Assembly (NCBI GenBank): GCA_021295675.1
Contig: JAGWBY010000116.1
Coordinates: 1-32,860 of the forward strand
Source: Candidatus Latescibacterota bacterium
Lineage (GTDB): Bacteria > Latescibacterota > UBA2968 > UBA8231
Length of the DNA: 32,860 nucleotides
Direction of reading: 5' to 3'
Shown: positions 1-9,400 of the stretch, one piece after another
Layout: every line of letters starts with the position of its first letter
How positions within the stretch are numbered: position 1 is the stretch's first letter
The notes under the pieces: generated by a model
Seen by the model: the letters and a program-made list of their open reading frames with translations, nothing else
The model's database searches: none
What the model was told of the DNA's origin: nothing
Made by a program: the position numbers and the translations under genes

Positions 1-129
1 TTTGATGTCGGCGAGGACTGCGCTCTCGCCGGGTTCGATCCACCAGGCGTCGCTGTTGCGGCCGGTTTCGTCCCAAGATGAGGCGCGCCCGGTTTGGGCG
101 TCGCGGATATTGGCGAGTTGGTCGAGCAT
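1..129 (-). CDS. DUF2961 / GH172-like protein, N-terminal fragment
   Basis: The first 43 codons of a minus-strand gene that continues beyond the left edge. The start ATG is at 129 with AAAGGA about nine bases upstream, 13 bp after the stop of the enolase-like gene, so both are probably co-transcribed. The visible residues include a short leader, the pattern SSWDxTGxNxD, then WWIEPGESAVLADI. This Ser-Ser-Trp-Asp ... Pro-Gly-Glu ... Leu-Ala-Asp-Ile pattern is how I recall DUF2961 proteins beginning, the family that contains glycoside hydrolase family 172 (fructofuranosidase/difructose-anhydride enzymes). The catalytic region is outside the window, so activity is inferred. The neighbouring sugar-acid type enzymes fit a carbohydrate role. 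Confidence 0.65.
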   Translation of the reverse strand, partial: MLDQLANIRDAQTGRASSWDETGRNSDAWWIEPGESAVLADIK

Positions 130-142
130 GAAGCGTTCCTTT

Positions 143-1357
143 CTAAGCCTTGAGTTTGCCTTGTTTCTGCACCTGTTCGTAAATCCGCGCGAATTCCTCG
201 GACCCGTCGTCGTTCCAGACCTCGGTGCGCACGCCGCGCACATTGCCTTCGACAAAGCCGGTCAACCGCTCAACCGACGGGATGCTCGGGGTGTAGTACG
301 TGGTGCCGCCGGGCAGGTGCAAGATGCCGACGTGGCGCGGCAGTTCGCTCTTGGGCCGCGCGGCTAGCTCTGCCAATATCTGCTCATCGACCTCTACGCC
401 TAGCCCCGGTCCTTCGGGCACTGGCGTGCTGCCTTCACTCACTTCGAGACGGCCGCCGGTCGCATCCTCGGCGTATTGGTCGTCTAAGTTGGTCGAATGC
501 GAGACATTGGGAATGACCGCGCCCAAGTGCATGGCCATGGCTTTGCACAGGGTGCCGCCGGTGAGTTGGACCACGGTCGAAAGGCCAGCGGCGGCGGCCG
601 CCAAGCCCCGGCGGATGGATTGGCCAATGCCCATTTCGCCGATCATGTAGAGGTCGGCCACATCCCGCTGAATTTCCGGGCCACCCCCGAGCTGCGGCAC
701 GTGCATCAGGAGCGGCAGGGAAGTTTTGGAGCGCAACAGACGCCAGCCTTCGATGTCGTAGGGATAGAGCGGATCTTCCAAGAAGCCGACGACCGGAAAT
801 TTTTCCAGCTCATCGACGATGCGCAGCACGGCGGTAGAGGGCCGATTGTGGTTAAAGTCCCAGTGGACCTTAAAGCCATCCGGCGCGACCTCTTGGGCGG
901 CGCGCGTCTGCTCGACCACATCGTGCTGTTCGGCTGAGTGCATCTTGAAGATGGTGTAGCCCTCTTGAGCGGCGCGCTGGATTTCGCTGGCAAAGTCCTC
1001 GGGGGCTGCGGGTCGGGTCCACGCTGCTACGGGCACGCGGTCGCGGACCTTTTGGCCCAACAGCTTGTACGCCGGCTCTTCGATGGCCTTGCCCATAGCG
1101 TCGTACAGCGCACCCATCAGGCCGGTGCTGAGCGCACCCGCGACGTAGTTGAACGGCGATTGGTCGATTATGCCCGCGATTTGCCCCTCGGACAGCGAGG
1201 TGTGGCCGCGCTCGTCGCCGTAGCCGACGACGCCGTTGTCGAGGGTTATGCGGAAGACGGTCTGAGTGTCGATGCCGGAGAAGCGAACCTCGTGGCCTTT
1301 ATAGCGGTCGCAGAGGCGCGGATTGAGGTGGAAGAATTCGACGTTGGTGATTTTCAT
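143..1357 (-). CDS. Enolase-superfamily (mandelate racemase/MLE-like) enzyme with atypical active site
   Basis: A 404-residue protein with the two-part architecture of mandelate racemase/muconate lactonizing enzymes: an N-terminal capping region (about 1-110, with ALYDAMGK and LLGQKV) and a TIM barrel. Recognisable barrel positions are FKMHS at strand 2, WDFN (Asp metal ligand) at strand 3 and FLEDPL (Glu metal ligand) at strand 4. By eye, the usual third ligand (GE at strand 5) is replaced by LLMHV, the strand-6 Asp by IGEMG, and the strand-7 His by VVQLTGG. The superfamily abstracts a proton alpha to a carboxylate using Mg2+, usually on sugar acids; the substrate here is unknown. The start has AAAGGA eight bases upstream. 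It precedes the GH172-like gene, suggesting a catabolic pair. Confidence 0.8.
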   Translation of the reverse strand: MKITNVEFFHLNPRLCDRYKGHEVRFSGIDTQTVFRITLDNGVVGYGDERGHTSLSEGQIAGIIDQSPFNYVAGALSTGLMGALYDAMGKAIEEPAYKLLGQKVRDRVPVAAWTRPAAPEDFASEIQRAAQEGYTIFKMHSAEQHDVVEQTRAAQEVAPDGFKVHWDFNHNRPSTAVLRIVDELEKFPVVGFLEDPLYPYDIEGWRLLRSKTSLPLLMHVPQLGGGPEIQRDVADLYMIGEMGIGQSIRRGLAAAAAGLSTVVQLTGGTLCKAMAMHLGAVIPNVSHSTNLDDQYAEDATGGRLEVSEGSTPVPEGPGLGVEVDEQILAELAARPKSELPRHVGILHLPGGTTYYTPSIPSVERLTGFVEGNVRGVRTEVWNDDGSEEFARIYEQVQKQGKLKA

Positions 1358-1373
1358 AATGCAAGTCCTTTCA

Positions 1374-1637
1374 TTAGCAGCTTACAAGTCCCATCATTAG
1401 CAGCAATCCAAGTCCAAGGATAATCAAGGGCAAGACAATAAACATGCCGCACCCAAGCCGCACCCCATCGGCAACACCACTTTTAGCTTGGACTTCCTGA
1501 GATTGAGTACTCTCTTTGTCGTCTTGCCGAATCGGTTGGCTGTTTGTTAGATCCATCCGGCAAAAGCGACAAATTATTGCATCTTTCTTAATTGTCTCGG
1601 CACAGTAAGGACACTGTTTCGTTTCCTCAGTGGACAT
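1374..1637 (-). CDS. Small zinc-ribbon protein with C-terminal membrane helix
   Basis: An 87-residue protein. A zinc ribbon lies at the N-terminus with C9-x2-C12 and C23-x2-C26 (CPYC and CRFC), followed by a polar Gln/Ser/Lys-rich linker (about 28-60) and one hydrophobic helix (about 64-84) at the very C-terminus. The arrangement predicts a tail-anchored protein with the zinc ribbon in the cytoplasm. No catalytic motif is visible and the function is unknown. AGAAAGG lies 8 bases before the ATG. It ends 16 bp before the start of the enolase-like gene, so it may be transcribed with it, though there is no functional link. Confidence 0.6.
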   Translation of the reverse strand: MSTEETKQCPYCAETIKKDAIICRFCRMDLTNSQPIRQDDKESTQSQEVQAKSGVADGVRLGCGMFIVLPLIILGLGLLLMMGLVSC

Positions 1638-1735
1638 TGCTTGCCTTTCTACTTAGCGGCCGAATAACGTAATAACGTACCTTAACCAATGGTGATAGTG
1701 AGTTGACTGTGGTATATAGCTGAGAGGATGATCCC

Positions 1736-1954
1736 TCAGTTAGAGTTATGCCCTTCCCGGGCCGCTTCAATTGCCGCCTCAATATCTTCGATGGTCAAAT
1801 CCTTAAAAAGCTCCTTGCGCTCTTTAGTGTAGTCACCATAGCCTGTTGTGAATTGGCCACAGAAACGCACTGCATCTGCTGGCCCCATTTCCCGCACTAA
1901 GAGCCTAATAGCCTGCTCGTTAATTTCGCTTAATGGCCTAGCTGGGACTGCCAT
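1736..1954 (-). CDS. Putative antitoxin/partner of the PIN protein
   Basis: A 72-residue, mainly helical and charged protein; residues 37-43 read TTGYGDY, followed by TKERKELF and an acidic IEDIEAAIEAA helix. I cannot assign a named fold. It overlaps the end of the upstream PIN gene by 25 nt, which points to translational coupling and a toxin-antitoxin relationship with the toxin gene first. The assignment as antitoxin is inferred from size, overlap and pairing only. A weak inverted repeat (1720-1739) covers its stop codon and could help to end transcription. Confidence 0.5.
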   Translation of the reverse strand: MAVPARPLSEINEQAIRLLVREMGPADAVRFCGQFTTGYGDYTKERKELFKDLTIEDIEAAIEAAREGHNSN

Positions 1955-2391
1955 TTTTCTATTTCCTCCGCAAGTTCTAATGGTGAAACTGCTTTGGTTT
2001 TACCTTTGACCGCTCGCTTTGCTTTCCGCAAAAATAAATCATCGCAGGTGCAGAAAAGGTCTGCCTCGCCAGCTTCCGCCGATGCAAGATGTAGGCTATC
2101 CAAAGCCGCAATCCCCGTTTGGTGTAGCTCTTTGGCGCGCCTTGCTACAGTTTTCGCGTGCTGAACACAGATTGATGCAGCCAAAATAGTTTCCAAGGCA
2201 AACGCCCGACGTACTGGGTGCGGATTGCGCATAATCTCAAAAGTAAGCACATCGGACGACATAAGCTCAATGCGACCGGTTCTAACAAGGTCGAGAATAC
2301 TCAAAATTGCTTCAGCCTCAAGACGATTGCGAAGTTGCGATTTGTCGTCAAGTGGGCGCTGAATACTGCAAGTGTCCAGATAAACTCTCAT
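1930..2391 (-). CDS. PIN-domain ribonuclease-like toxin
   Basis: A 153-residue PIN domain. The expected acidic residues are present: D6 in VYLDTCS at the end of strand 1, E52 in the TFEIMRNP region, D98 in AALDSLHLASA and D117/D118 in CTCDD. PIN domains are Mg2+-dependent RNases, and in bacteria many are VapC-type toxins that cleave tRNA or rRNA. A small overlapping partner follows directly. The start lies only 9 bp after the stop of the broken FAD oxidase, and no clear Shine-Dalgarno site is seen, so translation may be coupled to the upstream gene. The target RNA is unknown. Confidence 0.75.
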   Translation of the reverse strand: MRVYLDTCSIQRPLDDKSQLRNRLEAEAILSILDLVRTGRIELMSSDVLTFEIMRNPHPVRRAFALETILAASICVQHAKTVARRAKELHQTGIAALDSLHLASAEAGEADLFCTCDDLFLRKAKRAVKGKTKAVSPLELAEEIEKWQSQLGH

Positions 2392-2400
2392 GTTTGGAGA

Positions 2401-3767
2401 CTACAAGCCATGCAGGACTTTGCCGGGATTCATCAGGTTGTCTGGGTCGAGTGCTTTTTTGATGCGGCGCATGACCTCGACGCCTGGACCGCACTCGGCT
2501 TCAAGTGCGTCGATTTTGCCCAGGCCGATGCCGTGTTCGCCGGTGCAGGTTCCCCCGGCTTGGAGTGCCCACTCGACGATTTGCTCGCCTAGCTTCTGCA
2601 CTTGTGCCAGTTCCTCGGCATTGCCCGGTTCGATGAGACAGACGACGTGGAAGTTGCCGTCGCCGACGTGGCCGAAGAGCGGCGCGGGAAAGTCGAGGTC
2701 GGCCAGCGCGGTTCTCGTCTGGTGAATGCAGCGGGCGAGGGCCGTGATCGGTACGCAGACATCGGTTACATAGCCGACTGAGCCGGGGCGGAGCGCGCGC
2801 GAGGCGTAATAGGCATCGTAGCGCGCTTGCCACAAGCGGTCGCGCTCACCCTCGGCCGTGGCCCAGCGGAAGGGGCCGCCGCCCCGCCGGGCTACGTACT
2901 CGCCAGCGGTTTCAGCTTGTTCGACGACTCCCTTTTCCGAGCCGTGGAATTCAAAAAAGAGCGTTGGGGCCACTTCGTAATCGAGGCCGGCGTATTGGTT
3001 GCAGGCCCGCATTTGTACTTCGTCGAGCAATTCGAGCCGCGCGACGGGGATTCCCGCGCTCAAGACATCGATGGCCGCGGCGACAGCCGTGTCGAGGTCG
3101 GCGAAGGGGCAGACGGCTGCGGAGATGGCTGCTGGCAGCTTGGCTAGGCGCAGGGTTACTTCGGTGATAAGGGCCAGCGTGCCTTCGGTGCCGACGAGCA
3201 GGGCGGTCAGGTCGTAGCCCGCCGAGGATTTGCGCGCCCGCCCGCCCGCTTCGACGACGGTGCCGTCGGCAAAGACGGCCTTGAGGCCCAAGACATTGTC
3301 GCGCATGGTGCCATAGCCAACTGCCGCGCTACCAGAAGCGCGGGTGGCGGCCATGCCGCCCAAGGAGGCGTCGGCACCGGGATCGACTGGGAAGTGCAGG
3401 CCGGTATCTTGTGCCCGGAGGTGTTCGTTGAGTTGTTGGCGGGTGACGCCAGCTTCGACCGTGGCGTCCATGTCGGCGGCGCTGACGCGGAGGATGCGGT
3501 TCATGCGCGAGAGATCGACGCACAGGCCGCGCCTTCGACGGCCGTGCCGGTGCCATAGGGTATGATCGGCACTTGGTGCGCGGTGCAGATCCGAGCGATC
3601 TGGGCTACTTCTTCGACGCTTGCGGGGAAGGCTACGGCCTGCGGCGGTTGCGGCGCGTGGTACGAGGCGTCGGCAGCGTGGGCGCGGCGCACCTCAGAGG
3701 TTTCATTCAGGCGCGGGCCAAGGAGAGCGGCAAGCGCCGACAGGGCTTGGGGGTCTATGGGAATCAT
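2401..3767 (-). CDS. FAD-linked oxidase, D-lactate dehydrogenase/GlcD type, interrupted by a frameshift
   Basis: Two overlapping frames encode one protein. Codons 3767-3520 give the N-terminus ending in IIPYGTGTAVEG, and the frame ending at 2401 resumes at LCVDLSRMNRIL and contains PGADASLGG, YGTMRDNVLG, GTEGTLALITEV, GHVGDGNFH, TGEHGIG and NLMNPGKVL. These are the FAD-binding (PCMH-type) and FAD-oxidase C-terminal motifs of D-lactate dehydrogenase/glycolate oxidase GlcD. The two frames meet at about 3520-3530, where only two bases remain between Gly of VEG and Gly of GLC; family members normally have about seven residues there, so some 19-22 nt seem lost. ATG 3767 is preferred over an upstream TTG. 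As written the gene is inactive: either a pseudogene or an assembly error. Confidence 0.8.
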
Positions 3768-3854
3768 GGGCGGTTCACTGTGCCCCAAACATAAATGCTT
3801 GGGATTGTCCTATCAACAAATGCCGGCCTCCTACGGGTACCCGGGTAGTTGCGT

Positions 3855-4853
3855 CTAGCTCTCCACGTCGCGCCCATAGACCGTGCGAATTACGTCCTCG
3901 ATGTCGGGCTCCTGGACGGACACGTCGCGCACCGGGTAGCGGGCCGACAGCTCCGAGATGAGTGCCGACGCAGACACCTGACTCCTCGCAAAGCGAATGC
4001 GGACGACACGGTCTCGCCGTTCAAGGATCTCTGCGTGGGCGTGGGCAAAGCCAGCCAGCGGCTTTCCGGTGCCGGGATCGCACTCGACGATCAGATAGCG
4101 GTGCGGGGTGATCGAGTCGATGAGCGCCGCTAGAGGACCATCTTCGATGATGCGTCCTTGGTTGATGATGATGAGTCGCTCGCAGAGTTCCTCCACATCG
4201 TCTAGGTCGTGCGTGGTGAGCAGCACGGTGGTGCGCCGGCGCTGGTTAATGTCTCGGATGAAGGCCCGAATCGCCGCTTTTACCTCGATGTCCATGCCTA
4301 TCGTAGGCTCGTCGAGAAACAGGATATCCGGCTCGTGCAGCATGGCACCGGCCAATTCCCCGCGCATGCGTTGCCCCAGGGACATCTGTCGCACCGGTGT
4401 GTCGAGGAGGTCGCCGATGCCGAGGACCTCACAGAGTTCAGCGAGGCTCCGTTCGAAGTCGTCGTCGGCAATGCGGTAGATCCGCTTGAACAGCTCAAAG
4501 GACTCGCCTAGGCGAAGGTCCCAGTTTAGCTGGCTGCGCTGACCGAACACGGCGCCGATGCGCTGGACGACCGCCCGCCGCTGCTTCTGGGGCGAAAGGC
4601 CGACGACGGTGACACGCCCGGACGTGGGATAGAGGATGCCGGATAGCATCTTGATAGTCGTCGACTTCCCCGCGCCATTGGGGCCGATGAACCCGACCAG
4701 TTCGCCTGGCTCAATCGCAAAGCTCACGTCGCGCACCGCGTGCACTTCACGTCGGTCGGGCCGGAACAGGCCCTTCACCGCACCGGCCAGCCCTTTTTGC
4801 TTCCGGGTCACGCGGAAGGTCTTGCAAACCCTCTCTAACTCTATATGTGCCAC
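3855..4853 (-). CDS. ABC-2 exporter ATP-binding protein (COG4586 type)
   Basis: A 332-residue ABC ATPase with Walker A GPNGAGKST (57-65), a Q-loop region GAVFGQRSQL (about 100-109), signature MSLGQ (157-161), Walker B ILFLDEP (177-183) and the switch histidine in TTHD (H215). The FGQRSQL Q-loop and MSLGQRMR signature are typical of the ATPase that works with paired ABC-2 permeases of the COG4587/COG3694 type. The open frame extends far upstream, but that part is a shadow of the permease. The start is GTG 4853, which shares one base with the permease stop (TAGTG). It ends the five-gene operon. The transported substrate is unknown; by family an export role is expected. Confidence 0.88.
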   Translation of the reverse strand: MAHIELERVCKTFRVTRKQKGLAGAVKGLFRPDRREVHAVRDVSFAIEPGELVGFIGPNGAGKSTTIKMLSGILYPTSGRVTVVGLSPQKQRRAVVQRIGAVFGQRSQLNWDLRLGESFELFKRIYRIADDDFERSLAELCEVLGIGDLLDTPVRQMSLGQRMRGELAGAMLHEPDILFLDEPTIGMDIEVKAAIRAFIRDINQRRRTTVLLTTHDLDDVEELCERLIIINQGRIIEDGPLAALIDSITPHRYLIVECDPGTGKPLAGFAHAHAEILERRDRVVRIRFARSQVSASALISELSARYPVRDVSVQEPDIEDVIRTVYGRDVES

Positions 4854-5647
4854 TAGGATCCCGCGCTTTCGTAGCGGCGAAGGCCGGCGGCAAAGACAGC
4901 CAGCGCCAGCGCGAGCATGGCAATACCCACGACAGGGGTCCACAGGGCCACATCGAGGGGCAGAGAGGTGTTCGCGCTCTGGCCGAGGAAGATGAAGCCG
5001 AGGGGCAGCACAAAGGTCAGCAGCGCCTGCAGAGGCCACGGATACACGGTCAGCGGGTAGAACGTGCCGCGCGCCATCAGTTCCATGCTGGCGTCCACGA
5101 GGGGCTGGCTGCGCATGGTCCAGAACGCGATGGAGCTGATGAGGGTGAGGTAGGACCAATAGATCAGGGTCCCGCCGGCAATGACGAGGAGCACCTCGGC
5201 GACGTGCAGCGGCGTCCAGACAAAGCCAGACAGCCGGGCCCCGTAGAGGAAGTAGCCCGTGCCGATGCCCAGATGCACGAGGCCGACCACATTGATTCGG
5301 TGGCAGGAGAAGTGGAAGGTGACCTCCAGGGGTCTGAGAAGCATCAAGTCGAACTCACCGCGCGTGACAAAGCGATCGATCAGCCGCGACTGAAACGACA
5401 GGATGGACATGACGCCACGGCTCATCAGGCTCAGCCCATATAGGAAAGCGAGCTGGGAGAAGGTCCATCCCGATAGCGGCTGGAACCGATCGACTAGCAC
5501 CTTCAGGGCGACGCCAATCCAGACGTAGTTGAAGCCCAAGCCAAGGCAGATGCTCAGCAGCGAAAACGGATACTCCAACGCCCGCTGCGCCGACAGGCGG
5601 CCGTACAGGGCTGCAACGGACAAGTGATGACGCACGTCGGCGATCAT
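4853..5647 (-). CDS. ABC-2 family permease (first partner)
   Basis: A 264-residue integral membrane protein with about six hydrophobic segments and the family pattern of a long cytoplasmic N-terminus followed by FLYGLSLMSRG and DRFVTRGEFDLMLLRPL. The RGEFDLMLLRP motif also appears, as RAGEIALDLIRPV, in the neighbouring permease, so the two are paralogous halves of one channel. It belongs to the ABC-2 membrane family (Pfam ABC2_membrane_6 by recollection). It sits 7 bp after the other permease and overlaps the ATPase start by one base, which means tight co-expression. Confidence 0.85.
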   Translation of the reverse strand: MIADVRHHLSVAALYGRLSAQRALEYPFSLLSICLGLGFNYVWIGVALKVLVDRFQPLSGWTFSQLAFLYGLSLMSRGVMSILSFQSRLIDRFVTRGEFDLMLLRPLEVTFHFSCHRINVVGLVHLGIGTGYFLYGARLSGFVWTPLHVAEVLLVIAGGTLIYWSYLTLISSIAFWTMRSQPLVDASMELMARGTFYPLTVYPWPLQALLTFVLPLGFIFLGQSANTSLPLDVALWTPVVGIAMLALALAVFAAGLRRYESAGS

Positions 5648-5654
5648 GGGCTAC

Positions 5655-6428
5655 CTATCCTCCTTGCACGAAGACCCGCCGCTGGGCGCGCGTCCAGACG
5701 AGACCTACGAGCAGGGCGAAGACCACGACCCAGAGAGCCTGTACGGAGAGGAGGTGGACGACCTCTGTGGCAGAGACGCGGCCGATGTAGATCTCCAGCG
5801 GCACCTGGAACATGTACTGGAAGGGCAGCCACCGCGATGCATCGGCGATGAGGTCGGGGAACAGCCACATTGGTACCAATCGTCCCGACAGGGCAAAGAC
5901 GAGGCTGTTTTTCACTGTGCTCACATCCCATAAGTCAGTGACCCAAAAGCCCGTCATGCCCACTAGGGTACTCAGCAGCCATAGCAGCAGGAAGCTCAGC
6001 GCACAGCTCGGCAGAAACAGCAACCCCGCTCCCACTCCCGCTGGCAGCGGAGGAGCCACAAGCAGGGGCAGGGCGAACTGTGTGACGGCCGCCAGTGAAC
6101 GCCCCACATCTTCGGTCATCCAGTACCAGACGAGGTTCACCGGCCGGATTAGGTCGAGCGCGATCTCACCTGCGCGGATCTTGGCGAAGAGCTCGTTGTC
6201 GATGCTGACAGTGAAGCATGCATTCATCAGCACGGCGACGACGGCGTAGGTGACCATCTGCGCCTCGGTAACACCGGCGACTTGGTCGATCCCGCGATAC
6301 GCGGTGCGCCAGAGGAAGACGGAGCCAAGGAGAAAAAACAAATTCCGCCCAATGGAGGACAAATACTCAAAGCGGTAGGCCAGCGCGTTGAGCAGTTGGA
6401 GCTTTAGCAGGTAGGTGTACAGGCGCAT
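5655..6428 (-). CDS. ABC-2 family permease (second partner)
   Basis: A 257-residue membrane protein with six predicted helices. Near residue 80 it carries FAKIRAGEIALDLIRPV, the counterpart of the RGEFDLMLLRP motif in the next gene, and a conserved GFWVTDLWDV segment mid-protein. Together with the 4853-5647 product it should form a heterodimeric ABC-2 exporter energised by the 3855-4853 ATPase. The gene starts 5 bp downstream of the duplicated protease-like gene, so all are in one transcription unit. Substrate not predictable from sequence. Confidence 0.85.
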   Translation of the reverse strand: MRLYTYLLKLQLLNALAYRFEYLSSIGRNLFFLLGSVFLWRTAYRGIDQVAGVTEAQMVTYAVVAVLMNACFTVSIDNELFAKIRAGEIALDLIRPVNLVWYWMTEDVGRSLAAVTQFALPLLVAPPLPAGVGAGLLFLPSCALSFLLLWLLSTLVGMTGFWVTDLWDVSTVKNSLVFALSGRLVPMWLFPDLIADASRWLPFQYMFQVPLEIYIGRVSATEVVHLLSVQALWVVVFALLVGLVWTRAQRRVFVQGG

Positions 6429-6433
6429 GACGG

Positions 6434-9400
6434 CTAGCGGCCAGGATTAAGGCGGGGCTCTGTTGTGCTTCGTTCCCTGAGCGAGGAGACGACGGCAAAC
6501 ACGACGGGAACGAGGCCGAAGAGGATCATCAGGATGCCGTTGATCTTCCATACGTGGGCATCGAATTCGAGGTACCGAATGCCCACGAACAGGATGGAAC
6601 TCCAGCCCAATACGACGTAAAAGAGCAGGTTGAAGCGGATATACTTCAGGAAGAGGAAAGCCGAGATTAGCCAGAATGGACTGCTCAGCGCGAGGAGTAC
6701 GCCTGCGTGGTAGAAATCTTGGGCTGGCGAGACGACGGATCGGAAGATGAGAACGACGAAGACGCCGAGGATCATCAGGTTTGTCCTGCGCAGGATTCGC
6801 CACCAGACAAAGAGAAGGCTGAGGATCGCAATGGGGCCTATGAGCATACCGCTGAATTCGTCGACGAGTTCACCGAGCGCGGGCAGATAGGTGTTGACGC
6901 TGGCGGGCACACCGCCGCCTGCGAAAAGGTAGTCCGTGAGATAGGTAAGATGTACGTGAGTGGAGAGAACGCCGGTGCCTCTTCTGATACCGGAATAGCA
7001 CGCCACCAGAAAGACGACCTGCCACCACAGTGCCGCGCTGCCCGCCTTCAGGCGGAGCACATCGATCCAGTCGGAGATGTGCATCTCTCCGGGACGCTCC
7101 ACGCGGTATAGCGTATCTCCGAGGGCGCAGACCAACAGGGTGAGGATGGCCGTAGCAACGAGGCCCATAACGACACCGACAAGCTCGCCAAGGAGGAAGG
7201 CACCCATAACCTCAGTGGTGTCATAACCCTGGTAGAATGTGGGTAGTTCGTTGAGATCCTCGAGTAGGGAACACAGGCCAAAGAGGATGCCGATGCAGAT
7301 GGGCAATCGCCACTCGACCAGCCCGTTCCGGTAGGCGCGTAGTAGGTAAATGACGGCTAGGACGAGGGTGACAATGACAGCGATGGTGGGGAGAGTGGAG
7401 ACAATGGTGCTCTTTGCAGTCTTCTCTCCCAGTTTGCGCAGAAATTCCTCGGGTGCCTTGTAGGTCTTGTACGCACGGCCGATCCGGTCGCCCTGGACAG
7501 AAGCGACGATGCGGAACTCGCCCTCTTCCACTTTGACGTCCATGCGTTCCCACACAAAGCTGTGGTCCATCCGGTTCTCGCGCTTGAAAGACCGTGCTTC
7601 GAGACGCTTGTAGAGCGTCGTATCGGCTACATCCCGGTTCAGGTGTTGGCGCAGGAAGGCCTCGGCCACTTGCTGCGCTGCTTCGATGGTGAGCTCTACA
7701 CCCTCTTGGCCCTCGGGCACGGCATGCGAGATGTAGGAGAGGTCGCCGTGGCCGTCGACGCTAATGGTGAGTTCCTCTTTTTCGAGAGGCTTGAACCATC
7801 GCACACTCCAGCGCCACGAGCCCGTGTGCTCCGCCGCGAGCGTGTCCGCCCGCGCTATATCGACTTTTCGCAGCAGGTGTGTAAAGTGGTTGGAACCGAG
7901 ACTGCTCGAGAATGAGGTGGTGCGACGATAGCCTTCGAGGTCGAGTCCGAGCTGTCCCCGAATCCCTTCGGCAATCTCGATGGCCTGTCCACGGGTGGGG
8001 ACCTTCTCGCGTGCGTATTCAGCGAAATTCCGCGGTTCGTAAATGAAGTATGCGGACCAGCCCAACAGACCGAGGATGCCAAAGACGAGGAGACCCTTGC
8101 CGGAAATGAGGTGGTCAGAGGGCCTCTTGCGTTCGATCGGAGGTTCGGGCGGCTCCGCGGGAAGGGCAGATGGCGGGGGTGCGGCCTTTGGTGCCTCCGG
8201 AGTGGGTTCAAGGGGCTCGTCCTCGTAGCGGCCGCGGACGGCGCTCCAGATGGCGGGCAGGGCCGGGATGGAGATGATGGCGACAGCGAGGATGCCCGAG
8301 ATTTTGAAATAGAGGCTGTCGGACAGCACCATAGGATAGACGCCGAGAAAGCAGTTGTACACGTAGTGGGAGATGATGGTCGCCCAGACACCGAAGCGCA
8401 GGAAGACCATGCCGAGGAGGATTCCCACGATGGTCAGTTCCAAGCCTCGGATGTAGATCGGTTCCTGCGGATAGTCGGCGTGGAGGAAGGCCCACACCGC
8501 GGCGGAAACGAAAAGGGCCAACCAGCTTTTCTTAAACCAGCGAAGGAGGAGGGAGATGGCCACTAGTCGAAAGAGGAACTCCTCCATGGTGGCCGCCACG
8601 AGACCCGTCAGCAGGGGATATATCCAAGGCAGGTACGTGCTGTAGGCATTGCTGTATTGGGTCATGGCGGCAGGCGACCAGACCCCGAGGTAGTCGTTGC
8701 CCAGAATGTAAAAGAGGGTGACGTAACCCAAGTGGGCAAATGCCAGGCCATAACCGACAAGGGTAACGCGTGCAAAGCTCGCCGACCGCCAGCGCCGCAG
8801 GGAAACCCGCTCTAAGGGATTGCTCCAGTCTCTTACGTCCTGCGCGGCGGCTCCGCCTGCTGTGCCGCACACGGCGATGATGAGGGCCATGACAGCGGCG
8901 CCGAGGAGACCAGTGAAGATGAAGTTGAGAATGAAGGAGACGTAGGACTGCATGGTGTCGTATCCGAACAGACTGAGCGGATAGCCATTGATGGACCCGA
9001 GCAAGGAGGCGGCTCCCACGAGGATGCCGATGGATACGGCGACGCGCCATGTGAGTGTGCGCTGGCGATACTTGCGCACTAGGACGACGATCATGGCAAT
9101 GGCCAGTGCAAAGGCAAAGCCTCTGGCGACCTTGGTGAGCAGACCGGCACGAGCGCGGGTCTCGCGGTAGTCGCGCGAGAAGGTTTCGGGGACCTTGAGG
9201 TATTCGGCGAAGCTGCCTATCCGGTCTCCTTGGACCGTGACGCGCAGGCGGTAGTGTCCATCATCGCCGACGACGAAGTCCCGCTTGCGGTAGGTGAAGG
9301 TGTGGTCCCTCCGCTTGGGGCGGTCGATGCTGGAGGCCTCGATGGGTTCGTAGGCGTCGAGTGAAAAACCCTGAACATCGGCGAGGAAGGCCTCGGCGAT

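Noticed and set aside
1720..1739. Inverted repeat over the stop of the small PIN partner as a terminator
   Set aside because: The loop would be only one base unless pairs are opened, there is a bulge, and no T-run follows.
4854..5159. A 102-codon N-terminal extension of the ABC ATPase frame
   Set aside because: It overlaps the permease gene in another frame, has no ABC-family similarity, and a GTG start directly at the permease stop gives the normal N-terminus.
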